The notes beneath the pieces were generated by a model. The model saw only the letters and a list, made by a program, of their open reading frames with translations, did not search any database and had not been told where the DNA came from. The translations under genes and the position numbers were made by a program. A stretch of 64,000 bases of DNA. It comes from Hemerocallis citrina (taxonomy: Eukaryota > Streptophyta > Magnoliopsida > Asparagales > Asphodelaceae). The stretch is from positions 183,609,681 to 183,673,680 of the forward strand of contig CM030366.1 in assembly GCA_017893485.1 (NCBI GenBank), read 5' to 3'. Below are positions 23,073 to 35,980 of this stretch, piece by piece; position 1 is the first letter of the stretch, and every line of letters begins with the position of its first letter.

Positions 23073-23826
23073 TAGATTGTTGCTGACATAGAAAGGGCAA
23101 TAATGAAAGCTCTGGAGAAGCAATACTGTGATATCTTAGTGCTTTTGAGAGATGACATCCCAAAGATTATTGAGAAGCAACTGCAGAAATTTACTAGACG
23201 GCAATCAACTGCAGCCTCCTACATTCTCCCTAACCAAGTAAGTTGTGTATTTTGTAATTAAAATCGTGCATTTAGATGCAAAGTTTAATAATAACATTTC
23301 CAGAATTCTTTTCCAAGAAAGGGAATGGCAAATATTTTTACTGCAGTTTATTTGGTTTAGTTTTGAGAAAGCACTTGGGAATCTCTCCTCTTCTCAGAAT
23401 CTTAAAGCTCATGCTATTTGTTTAAACCATCAAAGTCTTTCGCATTTGAAATCTCATAATTTTCTGTTCAAAAGCTGAGGGGAAGAATCGAGTAGTATCA
23501 CGTAAACAGCACTACATATTACATCCAAACTAAGCACAAAGTTAAAAACATATTACAGTTTCTAAAATCATCTTTATAACCTTTCTTTGTTTTCATTGTA
23601 CAGTTAGGGACTTTTCTAAATAGTCTCAAGAGAATACTTGATGTGTTGCACTGCAAAATCGAGAATATCCTAAAATCTTGGTCATCCTACTTGAACGTTG
23701 CTGATGGCAATTCAGTTTTCGGAGAGCAGATGAATGCAATTATCGTCATGTCAAGGAAGAAGTACAAGAAGTATACGAAGTCCATCGTTCAGAAGATTAT
23801 TGGCAATGTCAGCAAAAAGATGCCTG
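23073..23826 (+). pseudogene. DUF810 / MUN-domain gene fragment, two exons
   Basis: IVADIERAIMKALEKQYCDI (from about 23074) through RRQSTAASYILPNQ ends at a donor GTAAGTT near 23237. The second exon starts after CAG at about 23604 with LGTFLNSLKRILDVLHCKIE, then LKSWSSYLNVADGNSVFGEQ and MSRKKYKKYTKSIVQKI. These blocks match the C-terminal part of the plant Munc13-like DUF810 family, which includes PATROL1 and acts in membrane trafficking. The intron-exon layout is kept, but the remaining protein is absent and the fragment runs into Helitron sequence after 23826. Confidence 0.7.
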
Positions 23827-23884
23827 TCATAGGCTATTTAGTATACATGTTTTTTGTACACGCGCATCGCACGTGCATTATAAT

Positions 23885-24262
<378 letters not shown>

Positions 24263-24273
24263 TATATATATAA

Positions 24274-24657
24274 CTAGTATTTTTCACGTGCGATGCACGT
24301 TTTGATGAGAGTTGGAGGATTTTCACGTGCGATATATGTATTAAGAAATAGTTTTGGAGTTGGATGTGCATTGCACGTAATTGAGAAAAATATTTTGAAA
24401 GAAAAGCTACAATTTGTACGTGCAATGCACGTGCTTATAAGTAGAATTTGAGTTGTACGTGCAACATATGTGTATGTTTAGTGTTTAAAAAATATTCTAA
24501 AATTGTTTTGCACATGCGTTGCATGTTTTGATATGTGATTTTTTTTTTATTTGTTTGTTTTTTGTTGTAATTAATGGAAGAGTTGGAGTTGCACGAGCAA
24601 CGTACGGGTTTGTATGTTGACAAATGACAACTCCAGCTCTTCCATTATAATATTAGA
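24274..24657 (-). mobile_element. Helitron family B, complete 384-bp copy
   Basis: The minus strand starts TCTAATATTATAATGGAAGA at 24657 and ends CGTGCATCGCACGTG, AAAAATACTAG at 24274, with A before and T after. Several internal ACGTGCAATGCACGT-type palindromes repeat the terminal hairpin. It is non-coding. It lies 11 bp from the family-A copy ending at 24262. Confidence 0.8.
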
Positions 24658-25564
24658 TTAGAAGAGTTTCGAAGAGATATATATGAATCGTTTTGTGTGT
24701 GTGTATATATATATGAATCTTTGTAGATCCGAGTCTGATAACCCGATGGATTATCCGAACAGCATATTTTTGTATATGTTATTTAAACATATATCCTAAA
24801 TCCATATAGATTTTAATGCCTAGGTATTATTTTTTTTCTTCTTCCAGGTTTAGTAGGAATGAATTTTATGAATTAGGCGATGCAGATATTAATATTGTAG
24901 TTCATAATACACACATTCCAACAATTATCATTTTCTTTAATTCCAAAGCTAAATGCTTATGCATAGGTATTGTGATAAAATTCTTTTTTGTTTCAATAAC
25001 TTTTGTTTACATGTTTATTTTAGTAATTTGTGTATGTAATAAGCAACATTGTATAAATTGTTTTCTACGTAAAGAATTTTTGTTTATTTCAAGAACTTAA
25101 TAATTTATGCAAAATTGGATTTTGGATAATCCGTAACCCGATCAAAATATGATAAAAATAACGGGATCCAACTTGGATCCAACCCGAATAAGTTTGAATC
25201 CCTATGTGAAGGTTGTAGGATCCGAGCCTAATCCGAGCCGTTGCCACCCTTCCCATATTTTAATACATTGTTTGTCGAGAGAAATGAAAATTGGTAAAAA
25301 CAATAACAATTATCAAATATGCAAAATAACTAATTCACAACATTTACTAGGACTAGGAGCTCTATGTTTTTCTTTTTCCTCTTCTCTTCATGTTTTTCTC
25401 TCTAATTCACATATCTAAGCAAATAAATATTTTTTTTATCATTAATCTACATTCAATTTGTTGCTTACAAACACTGAAAAATGAAATAATAAAAACTTAT
25501 CACCCTTGAGCTGATTTTCCTTATGTTTGATACATACAATTATACAAACAAACACCTCCTTATC
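24658..25564. other. AT-rich spacer, nothing assigned
   Basis: There are GATCCGAGCC/ATCCGAACC-type segments near 24727-24760 and 25150-25245, the latter ending GCCGTTGCCACCCTT. They resemble subterminal parts of hAT-like elements, but no matching end was proven. The 3' LTR expected for the minus-strand Tat element is not here. Confidence 0.35.
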
Positions 25565-25569
25565 TGGGC

Positions 25570-27700
25570 CTTTCATCAGCCTGCGGCGTGACTTTCTGGA
25601 GGATCGGACGACTAGAGTAGCTCGGTAGGTTTTATCTTCGAATGCGGAGGTCGGTGCATCGGCACCTCGGCACCCCGTCCTCGGTAGCTCGGTGGCTCGG
25701 CACGTAACGGGCTGTCGAGCCACGTGGCAAGATCTGGAGCGTTTATCACGGCGCGAATCACGAGGAGGGCGGCTCAGATCACGAAAAAATGCTATCTTGT
25801 TGTTTTGTGGGCATGACGTGATCTGAGCCGTCCATCATGTTCTGGCACGTTTTTTGAAACGATCCAACGGCTGGGATAGCTCGGCGTTATTTTTCTCCAT
25901 ATCTGGAGGTCGGTACCTCGGTACCTCGGCTGTAGCTGTTCGGCAGGTCGGTCTTCTCCTTTGGTCGCTCGGTGGCTCGGCGAAGCTGTTCGGTAGCTCG
26001 GCGAAGCACTCCGGTGGCTCAGCAGTTCGTCCTCTGCTTCTCAGTAGCTCGGTGGCTCGGCTAAGCTGTTCGGTAGCTCGGCTGAGCACTCCGGTGGCTC
26101 GGCAGATCAGGTCGAACTGTTGGGCCGCGTGGCTTGATCTGGAACGTTCATCATGGCGCGAATCACAAGGACGGGGTTCAGATCACGAAAAAACGATATC
26201 TTGTCGTTTTGTGGGCGTGGCGTGATCTGAACCGTCCATCATATTTGGGCACAAATTTTAAGACAATCTGACGGTGAAAGTGGCTCGACGGCATTTTTTT
26301 TCATGTGTGGAGGTCGGTGCCCCGGTAGCTCGGCAGAGTGTCTTTGTGGCTAGGCTCGGTACGAACCGTTGAGCCACGTGGCTGGATCCGGTGCGTTTAT
26401 CACGGCACTGATCTCGAAGGCAGGGTTCAGATCACGAAAAAACGTTATCTTATCATTTTGTGGGCGTGGCGTGATCTGAACCGTTCATCAGATTTGGGCA
26501 CGAATTTTGAGACAATCTGACGGTAAAAGTGGCTTGGCGGCATTTTTTCTCCATATGTGGAGGTCGGTGCCCTGGTAGCTCGGTAGAATGTCTTTGTGGC
26601 TCGGCTCAGTACGAGCCGTTGAGCCACGTGGCTGGATCCGGTGCGTTTATCATGGCGCGGATCTCGAAGTTGGAGATTCAGATCACGAAAAAACGTTATC
26701 TTGTCGTTTTGTGGGCGTGGCGTGATCTAAGCCGTCCATCATGTTCTGGCACGTTTTTTGAAACGATCCAACGGCTGGGATAGCTCGGCGTCATTTTTCT
26801 CCATATCTGGAGGTCGGTACCTCGGCTGTAGCTGTTCGGCAGGTCGGTCTTCTCCTTTGGTCGCTCGGTGGCTCGGCAAAGCTGTTCGGTAGCTCGGCTG
26901 AGCACTCCGGTGGTTCGGCAGTTCGTCCTCTGCTTCTCAATAGCTCGGTGGCTCGGCAGATCGGGTCGAACTGTTGGGCCGCGTGGCTTGATCTGGAACG
27001 TTCATCATGGCGCGAATCACAAGGACGGGGTTCAGATCACGAAAAAAGTTATCTTGTCATTTTGTGGGCGTGGCGTGATCTGAACCGTCCATCATATTTG
27101 GGCACGAATTTTGAGACAATTTGACGGTGAAAGTGGCTCGGCGGCATTTTTCTTCATATGTGAAGGCCGGTGCCCCGGTAGCTCGGCAGAGTGTCTTTGT
27201 GGCTCGGCTCGGTACGAGCCGTTGAGCCACGTGGCTGGATCCGGTGCATTTATCACAGCGCTGATCTCGAAGGTGGGGTTCAGATCACGAAAAAACGTTA
27301 TCTTGTCGTTTTGTGGGCGTGGCGTGATCTGAACCGTTCATCAAATTTGGGCACGAATTTTGAGACAATCTGACGGTGAAAGCGGCTTGACGGCATTTTT
27401 TCTCCATATGTGGAGGTCAATGCCCCGGTAGCTCGGCAGAGTGTCTTTGTGGCTCGGCTCAGTACGAGCCGTTGAGCCACGTGGCTGGATCCGGTGCGTT
27501 TATCATGGCGCGAATCTCGAAGTTGGAGGTTCAGATCACGAAAAAATGTTATCTTGTCGTTTTGTGGGCATGGCGTGATCTGAGCCGTCCATCATATTTG
27601 GGCACGAAGTTTGAGACAATCTGACGGTAAAAGTGGCTCGACGGCATTTTTCTCCATATGTTGAGGTTGATGCCCCGGTAGCTCGGCAGGTTACGGATTG
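25570..27700 (+). repeat. Higher-order tandem array upstream of the antisense gene
   Basis: The mark CAGATCACGAAAAAA starts at 25775, 26179, 26428, 26679, 27033, 27281 and 27532. The steps are 404, 249, 251, 354, 248 and 251 bp. Three units therefore form a super-repeat of about 853-904 bp. The long unit carries an extra segment rich in GGTAGCTCGG/GGTGGCTCGG. Each unit has TGTGGGCGTGGCGTGATCTG, GCCACGTGGCTGGATC (a G-box CACGTG) and AGCTCGGC runs. Short frames in it are by-products. Confidence 0.85.
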
Positions 27701-27825
27701 CCGGACTGCTATGTTAAGTCAACCGTCGCAACCTTCCTCTGAATCGTCGCAACTTTCTCTGTTTTGTCGTTTTATCTCCCTTAATGGGCCCTCAAACGTT
27801 ACAAAAGCCCAACCGTCGCCTTTTT

Positions 27826-27837
27826 AGCTATAAGTTC
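27826..27837 (+). promoter_or_regulatory. TATA-like box of the antisense gene
   Basis: AGCTATAAGTTC lies about 200 bp before the ATG at 28040 and downstream of the tandem array, followed by a pyrimidine-rich stretch (CTTACCCCCCCTTTAGC). The spacing suits a plant promoter with a leader. Assignment rests on sequence pattern only. Confidence 0.35.
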
Positions 27838-28039
27838 TTACCCCCCCTTTAGCTCATTCTTTCACTTTTACTCTCAAGTTTTTAGTTTTGCTCTCGAGTT
27901 GCTCTGCTAGCGGAGATTTGAGCTCAAGGGCGGTTGTGCTAGCTGTCGCGAAGGCCAGGCGATTTTCGGCGAACTTTTTCTGACCGTAGACGTCAAATCA
28001 AAGGTCAGTAGTTTATCTAACTTCAGCTACTTATTAGAG

Positions 28040-31000
28040 ATGTCACGAGTGTCCTCGGGTAGTGAGGCAACATCCTCGGGAGGTCGGAATGCCGAAGAGG
28101 GGAGAGAAGTGGCGAGCCGAAGGAAGGGGAAGGAGATAGTAGGGTCGTCCACGGCTGAGGAGAAGGGGAAGGAAGTGGCTCGGTCTAGGTCGTCGAGGAG
28201 GTGGTGGAGGCCGAGAGACGAACGGGCGAGTCGGGTCGGATGCCGACCGTGTTGTCCGGACATGCCGGGATAAGGCAGTACAGCGGCGAGTTGCTGTCTA
28301 AGGCTGTCATCGGTCGTTCGGAGACCTACGAGGAGAACGATCCGAGGGAGGTCACCGAGGTGGACAACCTCCCCTCGGTGCTAACCGAGCGGGATCTACT
28401 TCGGATCAGGAAGGGTTTCGCCATCCCCAAAGAGTACACACTGGTTCTCCCCGGCCTCGGGGTGCGAGCGAACACAGTCTTCCCCCCGGACACATGCGTC
28501 TTCACCTACGACGCCCTGAACGCCGGGCTGCGCTTCCCCCTTCATCCCTTCGTGACTGTAGTCCTTCGGTGGCACGGTCTGTCCCCCATACAGTTCATGC
28601 CGAACACTTGGCGTCACGTGCTCGGCTTTCTGCTTCAATACCGAACTGCCAAAGTGGAGCCGGAGCTCGTCATCCTCCGAAGTCTATACCGAATCAACAG
28701 GATGAGCAAGCTCGAGCCTCGCTACTACCTGTCGCCTGGAGTTAAGTTGATAGAGAATCCCGACTCGATAAAGTCGTGGAAAAGGAAGTTTTTCCTGATA
28801 AAGGGGCCCTCGGCATTGGACTTCCCGACCCGGTGGAAGGAGGATGTGCCGAAGTACGCAAAGACCGAGCTGGTGTTGACCCCGACCGAGGCAGAGGTGG
28901 CGGCCAAGCTGATCGGTCTCCCGATGTTGAGTTGGAGGGAGATGACCGAGGAGGTGCTGCACGGGTCGGGGCTTAGTCCGATCAACCCGAGTATGCTTCT
29001 GACATCTCACTTTGTGATTTCCTTCTCTTTAATGCCTTGTATATTTTTTCTAACTTGTTCCTCTTTTCACCTGGACAGAGGCTCCCAATATGGATTTCAA
29101 GGGTATGATGGCGGAACGAAGCAAAGCCGGCGACGACAAGAAGAGGAAGAGGACGAGCACGGGCCCCTTGTCTGGCCGACCCGCCAAGGCACCTTCGGCG
29201 GTTGTCACAACTTCTCCTCAGGAGCTGTCCTCGGCTGTTGTTGTCCAGCCGACCCCATCTGCCCCTGTAGGTGAGGGTTTCTCCGTCTCGGTGGCACTGG
29301 CGCTTGAGGCCTCACCCCTGACCGAGCACGCCAAGGTAATACTGACCGAGGCTCACAAGAAGCTGTTCGTCCCCAACTGGCGGGTGAAGAACCACGACGG
29401 CTTCTTGGGAGACTCGGGGATGACACCTACCGACTCCGAAGGACCGAGCCGCGCTGAAGGCGGGGACGACGGGCGACGATGCCCTCGAAGTAGCTCGGTC
29501 GCTCATGTCGGTAAGTCCCCTTTGCTGTTTCAAAAAAATTTTCTTGAATTTTTTTTAAGTCTTTAGTTCGGCTTTCATGGTGTTCTAATTGTTTCTTCGT
29601 GCAGGCCACTTGCCACTTTAGCCATCTCCTCGAGGAGTATTCCGAGTAGGAGAGGGAGCTGAAGGCCCTCAGCGACAAGGACCGGACAGAGAGGGCGAGG
29701 GCTGTGAAACAGCTCGAAGCCGAGCAGCATCGCTCGGACGCTCTGGCGGCCCAGGTCGCCGACCTCGGGGTGGCCTTGGCGCAAGCAAAGGAAAAGCTTG
29801 CTTCGGCGATCGCCAAGGCAGCCGAGGAGAAGGCCGCAACGGCGAAGGCTTTGGTGGCGGTGAAGTTGGAACAAGCCGAGGCTGTGGAGAAGGCGAGAGC
29901 AGAGATCGAGGCAGAGGCCAAGAAGCACATGGCGGCGAACATGGAGCTGTCTTATACCAGAGCGCTCGATCACGTCGAGGCTCGAGTCCCCGGCTTCCAA
30001 AGGTTGGGGTACAGGCTGTGGCCTGGTGGCGAGGAAAAAGACGAAGGGGAAGAGGAAGAGGAGGAGGAGGACGAGCAGCAAGGCAACGAGGCCCCCGCCG
30101 ATCCCGAGACTGTGGTAGCCGGGGACGAGGTCGTGGCTGACCCCCGAGCCGGAGCGATGGGGGGCGAGGGGCCGTCCTCCGAGGTGCCGGTCGCCGAGTC
30201 ACCGCTGCAGGTGGCTCCTTGATCCTCTTATTCTTATAAAAAAATTTCTTTTTTCTTTTGTACTGCCTTGTAGCGGACTGGCCACCGCTTTTTGATATGA
30301 ATGAAATTTTTGTTTGAAATCTTTCTGAAGTTTCTTCGAAATTTGGCTAAGTGTTGGAGTGTTTTGACTTGAAATTTCTTCGAGATTTGGCTAAGTGTTG
30401 GAGTGTCGCCTCTTGTACTTCGTGTTGATATGCTCTCGTTTTTCAGGTAGTCGAGTCGAGTTCAATAACCGAAGTCGCTCGTCTTCGTGCTGACTTGAAA
30501 GCAGCGAAGCGGGCCCTCTCTCGTAGCCGAGAGTGTTTCCTCAAGAGTGAGTTGGACCTAGAGGATCTTAAGGCTATGGCGATAGGGTATTTCTCCGAGC
30601 TGAAACAACTACGGAAGCGATCTCGCAAGGTTCGTCTTGAAGGCGAGGTGGAATTGCTCCGAAAGGCGCTGCTCGACGCTGAGACAGAGAAAGGCGAACT
30701 GCTAGTGGAAGAGCACCACCTGAGGATAGCAGAAGAAGAGCTTTCGGCGGAGGAGGAAGAATTAACGGCGATCATAGGTAAGTTGATGGTCGAGCGCGAT
30801 GAGCTGACGGGAGAGGTCGACAGATTGAAGAGGGTTACAGTTGACAAGAGTATCGAAGTCACCCATCTTCGTCGAATCATCGCCGATAGCTCTGGTGAGG
30901 CAGATTCTGCTCGGCTTCCTCGCTTTAAGATATCCATGAAAGACGACTCTTTGAAGGATCGGATCGTCGAACTCGAGGAGGAGGTTGCTCGACTTAAACC

Positions 31001-31289
31001 CCAACCCGTGCGGCCTAATGTCAGAAGTACATCATGTACTCGTGAAGAGAGCGAGAGGGGGATCTCATTTTATGAGCTCTCGACTCGTGAGCCTACCGTT
31101 AGGCGAAGTTCGGCTGATGCTCAGAGTGGGGTGGCTGCTTCGTCTAGTGGCGCTTCAGTTGGGGCCACGGTCAGAGGTAGTGCTGAAGAGGCATCCCGGT
31201 TTGTTGGTTTGGAGACGAGCTTAGAAGTTAGGCGACGCCGTCCGCGGGTGTCCCTGAACCGAAACGTCCCCATTCCGAAGAAGCGTTGA
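28040..31289 (+). pseudogene. Antisense gene of the Tat element (gypsy-type PF04195-like plus coiled coils)
   Basis: The ATG at 28040 opens a Ser/Arg/Glu-rich start; a shift near 28200-28270 leads into the frame with PSVLTERDLLRIRKGFAIPK and LNAGLRFPLHPFVTVVLRWH, characteristic of the Pfam 'putative gypsy type transposon' domain. A 88-bp intron (28991-29078) joins in frame to APNMDFKGMMAERSK and a Pro/Ser-rich section. A further intron-like gap (29511-29604) leads to an Ala/Lys/Glu coiled coil (29605-30222) with a stop at 29647, out of frame with the exon before. A last coiled-coil part (30447-31289) ends PIPKKR. Antisense genes between pol and the 3' LTR are known in Tat elements; their role is unsettled. 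This copy is decayed. Confidence 0.75.
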
Positions 31290-31622
31290 ATAAGTTGTTG
31301 TAATTATGTTTCTTCGAGTTTTTGTAGCACCTCGTAGTAATAACTTGGTCTTATAACATGAACGCTCTTGTACGCTAAAATTTCATATAAGTGAAAGCTT
31401 GTTTCTCTTCTGTGTTTGTGTGCTTTGTTGGTAGGCATCTATTAAGTATAACTCCTCCAACCCTTAACAACTACTCAAAATCAGAAGCAAATTTTTCTTC
31501 TTGTAGGCGCGGAATGTATAACTTCAACTTTAAACGAACCATAGGAATCAAAGGTTTAGCACCTCCAAGTACTCTTCTCCCCTGTCTAGTATAGTTGTAG
31601 ACACTTCGTTCGCATCGTTTAA

Positions 31623-31975
31623 GCGTCAACAGTCGTGGGAGCAATTCTGAATGACGAATCACTTCTGGCTCGCCTAAGAGTGAGCTTGCAAAGCGGAATC
31701 GAGCCAAGTGTTGGACTCCGAACTCGTCATTTGAGTTAATTTCAACGGTTGTGGGAGCAATTCCGAATGGCGAACCACTTCTAGCTCGCTTAAGAGCGAG
31801 CTTGCGAAGCGGAATCAAGCCAAGTGTTGGACTCCGAACTCGTCGTTTGAGTTAATTTCAACGGTTGTAGGAGAAATTCCGAATGGCGAACCACTTCTAG
31901 CTCGCTTAAGAGCGAGCTTGCGAAGCAGAATCGAGCCAAGTGTTAGACTCCAAACTCGTCGTTTGAGTTAATTTG
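31623..31975. repeat. Three 116-bp tandem repeats with a palindrome
   Basis: Copies begin near 31623, 31739 and 31855 and share TGGGAGCAATTCCGAATGG, AGCCAAGTGTTGGACTCCG and AACTCGTCGTTTGAGTTAAT. Each holds a stem AGCTCGCTTAAGAGCGAGCT (perfect at 31783-31802 and 31899-31918). They sit exactly between the converging ends of pol and the antisense gene. The Tat element at 45535-59832 has related repeats in the same place. Confidence 0.85.
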
Positions 31976-32151
31976 GTTAAGGGCCTTAAACAGAAAGATA
32001 AAAATAATCCACAAGGAAAATATGGGAAAAGATGATCTTTATTGATAACTGCTAATCGGCTACTTCTAAGTTGCAAGCCGTTATTACAATGAGAAAATAA
32101 AGAAGCAAAATACAAGTGAAAAGATGGAAATGGCTCGCCACTTGAAGTCAC

Positions 32152-35100
32152 TTAGAGAGGCGTTAAGGTGCTCTCTTGGTACTTCAGTAGGTGGTCGGCA
32201 TTCCAAGTCCTGGGTATCTCTCCACCTTCAAGGTCTTCAAGACGGTATGTCCCGGGCCGAACTACCTTGGCGATCTTGTAGGGTCCTTCCCAATTCGGGG
32301 CTAGCTTACTCTTTTGGCTGGGGAAGGAGATAGCTAGTTTTCTGAGGACTAAGTCCCCTTCCTTGAGATTGGTGGGATAGACCCTTTTGTTGTAAGCCTG
32401 CTCAATTCTTCTTCGGTAATCCTGCTGGCGAATTGAAGCTCTTTCACAGAGCTCATTAATCAAGTCTAGATTCGCTCGAAGTTCTCTGGCATTCTGCTCT
32501 TCTTCATAGGCCATAAGGCGAGGAGATGGTAGGTTGACCTCCAAGGGGATCACAGCTTCGGACCCATAGGTGAGATTGAATGGCGACTCTCTTGTGGGGG
32601 TCCATTTCGTAATGCGGTAGTTCCACAGTACGTTGGGAAGCTGTTCCGCCCATAAGCCTTTGGCCGACTTATCCAGCCTCTTCTTAATACCGGAGAGGAT
32701 TTGCCTGTTGGCATTCTCTACTTGGCCGTTGGACTGAGGATGAGAGACGGATGAGAAGCATTGCTGAATGGCGAGGTCTTCACACAGAGATCAGAATGCG
32801 GCCCCCATAAACTGCGTTCCATTATCTGTTATTAGGACCCAAGGCACGCCGAACCTACAGATGACGTTTTTCCAGAAGAACTGCAGTACTTTGTTCTCTG
32901 TAATTGTAGCCAACGGCTCGGCCTCGATCCACTTGGAAAAGTAGTCGATTGCCACGACTAAGAACTTGAGTTGACCGAAAGCTGGCGAAAACATGCCCAG
33001 CAAGTCCATCCCCCACATTGCGAAGTGAATCGGGCTTGAGAGAGATGTGAGTTGAGCTTGAGGTAGGCGACGAATGTTGGAGTACTGCTGACAGGAGCTG
33101 CATTGCCGGACATGTCGTTCGGCATCCTGTAGGAGGGTAGGCCAGAAGTACCCGTAGTTTAAGACTTTCCTGGCAAGGAACCTTGACCCTGAATGGGCTT
33201 CGCCTATACCTTCGTGGAGTTCTTGCAAGGCATATGAGGCTTCTTCCGGGGAAAGACATCTTAAGTAGGGTCTGCCGTCTACTTGAGTGTAGGAGCATTT
33301 GTACAAGACTCCTTCCACAAGGGTGTACCGCTCCGCTCTCGTTCGGACTCGACGAACTTCTTTAGGGTCTTCGGAGAGGAGCCCATCCCTGAGGAATTCT
33401 ATCAAAGGTTTCATCCAGTTGTTCTGAAGTTGGACGGGCAGCGACTCCATCGAGTCGGGGGTTTCTTCTTCTATGCTCGGTCTTAGGAGCACTTCAATCA
33501 GGACAGTCTGCTCGAGACCTTGAAGGGAAGAGGAGGCTAATTTGGAGAGGACATCTGCTTGGAAATTTTCTTCTCTAAGGATCCGCTGGATTTGAGCCTC
33601 TTCGAATGAAGCCATGAGACATTGGACCTTGGCTAGGTACCTAGCCATTCGGTCGTCTCGTGTCTCGTACTCCCCTAAGACTTGATTCACAACTAGCTGC
33701 GAGTCACTGAATATCCGGAGATGTTGTGCCCCTGCCTTGCGAGCCATGCTGAGGCCGGCTATAAGGGTTTCATACTCCGCTTCGTTGTTGGAGGCCTTAA
33801 AATTGATGCGGAGGGAGTATTGGAGAACGAAGTCATTTGGGCCTGCCAGAATGACCCCGGCTCCGCTTCCTTCGGTGCAAGAGGACCCGTCTACATACAC
33901 TGTCCAGATAGGAGGCCCTTTTGCTGTTTAACTGACCTCTGGTATAGTGCTCTCAACAATAAATTCAGCTAAGGCTGGAGCCTTGATTGTGGTCCGAGGC
34001 TGGTATGATATGTCATGCTGGCTCAGCTCGATCGACCACTTCATCAGACGGCCGGATGTCTCGGATTTGTGTAGAACTTGCTTAAGCGGCTGGTTGGTAA
34101 GAACGACCACCGAGTGAGACTGAAAATAAGGACGAAGCTTCCTAGCTGCCATAACCAAGGCGTATGTCATCTTCTCCAATCTTGGGTACCGGAGCTCAGC
34201 ATCCCGATGTACCTTGCTTACGTAATAGATGGGCTTCTGAGCCTTGTCTTATTCCCTCACTAGGACAACACTGAAGGTTTGCTCGGAGGCAGCTAAGTAG
34301 AGGTAGAGGGTTTCCCCGGGGATAGGCTTGCTGAGGAGATGGAGATTGACTAGATAGGCCTTTAGCTGATCGAACGATTCTTGCTGCTGCTGACCCCACT
34401 CAAAGCCCTTAGCCCCCCTGAGGGCTTTGAAAAAAGGAAGGCACTTCTCCCCTAACTTAGACAGGAAGTGCCCTATGGCCGCGAGGCGACCAGTGAGCTT
34501 CTGAACCTCTTTCACACTTTTGGGAGGAGCCATGTCCAATATGGCCTTGATCTTCTCGGGATTGGCTTCGATTCCTCTTTGGCAGACCATGAAGCCTAGG
34601 AACTTTCCCGACGAGACTCTGAATGCACACTTGTTCGGGTTGAGCCTCATATCGTGCTTCCTCAACACATCGAATGCTTCTGGTAGATCGACAACATGGT
34701 CGGCGCCATGGATGCTTTTAACTAGCATATCATCAACATACACTTCCATGTTTCGGCCGATCTAATCCTGTAAGACCTTGTTAACGAGGCGTTGGTAGGT
34801 CACACCTGTATTTTTCAGCCCGAAGGGCATTATCCTGTAGCAATAGAGCCCTTGATCGGTGACAAAGGAGGTCTTCGGGATATCCGGGGGAACATTCGGA
34901 TTTGGTTATACCCGGAGAAGGCATCCATGAAGCTGAGCAGCTCATGGCCCGAAGTAGCGTCGATCAAGGTGTCGATGCTTGGGAGAGGGAATGGATCTTT
35001 AGGGCAAGTTTTGTTCAGGTCCGTGAAGTCGATACAAATTCTCTAAGTTCCGTTGGCCTTCTTAACCATAACAACATTAGAGAGCCATTCGGGATAGTTA

Positions 35101-35980
35101 ACTTCTTGTATGAATCGGGCCTTCAGGAGCTTGTCCACTTCTTTTATGGCTTGTTGGCGCTCAGGGGCAAATTTGCGCCTTTTCTGTTGGACCGGTTTGG
35201 ACCCCGAAGCAACGCTTAGGTGGTGGACGAGGAGCTCCTCGGAGATTCCTGGCATGTCGGCAGGCGACCAGGCGAAGAGGTCATGGTTCTTTCGGATGCA
35301 TTGGACTATGTCAGAACATAAGGCAGATGGGAGGGCCTTGCTGATAAGAAACTTGCGGTTCGGATCTTGCTCAGAAAAGAGCACTTCCTCCAGCTCATCC
35401 ACCGGTTCGGACATTGGTTGGGCGTTCCCTTGGGAAATCTCAAGGGTCTCGAGGGAGAGGATGGGACCCCCAGTGGAGGTCATGTAACACTTGCGGGCCA
35501 TCTCTTGTCTACCTCTTACTTCCCCTACTCCTGCCCTTGTGGGGAACTTCATCTTAAGATGATAAGCCAACGGGACGGCCTCTAGAGCAGCTAGGCCAGG
35601 TCGGCCTAGAATCACATTATAAGCAGCTGGGATGTCGACGACCATGAAATCCATCGGCTCCGTCCGGGTGGTAGGAGTTTTGCCAGCGGTTACGTTGAGG
35701 GTGATTACCCCTTCGATAGTCACTGGCATTCCTGTGAACCCATGGAGCGTGTAGCCAGCGGGCTTGATCCTGTCCCGCGATAGCTTGGGTCCTCGAAAAG
35801 CCGCGAGGAAGAGGATGTTAACGGAGCTACAATTGTCCACCAGTATCCTCTCCACTTTAAAATTCGCCATATGGAGGTTGATCACTAGTGCATCGCAATG
35901 GGGAGTCCGGACACCCTCCAGGTCTTCATCCGAAAAAGTGACCGGGACTCTGAGGCCTTTGGGAGGGGGTATGCCATGTA
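32152..35980 (-). pseudogene. Tat-type pol: protease, RT, RNase H, aRNase H, integrase
   Basis: Protease comes first with VDNCSSVNILF (about 35830; the family has G/N-SS after Asp). RT follows, with [21 protein letters not shown] and the catalytic YVDD (about 34740). RNase H (34179-33928) has LTNQPLKQVLHKSE. A second, archaeal-type RNase H starts MYVDGSSCTEGSGAGVILAG with NNEAEYETLIAGL and FSDSQLVV. Integrase has H/H..C/C (RHVRQCSSC), MDLLG, TDNGTQF and PQSNGQVENANR, then the C-terminal WEGPYKI fold ending at 32152. Stops lie at about 35043, 34750, 34249, 33927 and 32790, with a shift near 34880. The polyprotein would copy and insert the element; it is inactive here. Confidence 0.85.

Noticed and set aside
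29427..30202. Overlapping minus-strand frames of 168-177 codons
   Set aside because: Shadows of the GC-rich coiled-coil frame on the plus strand; codon pattern follows the plus frame.
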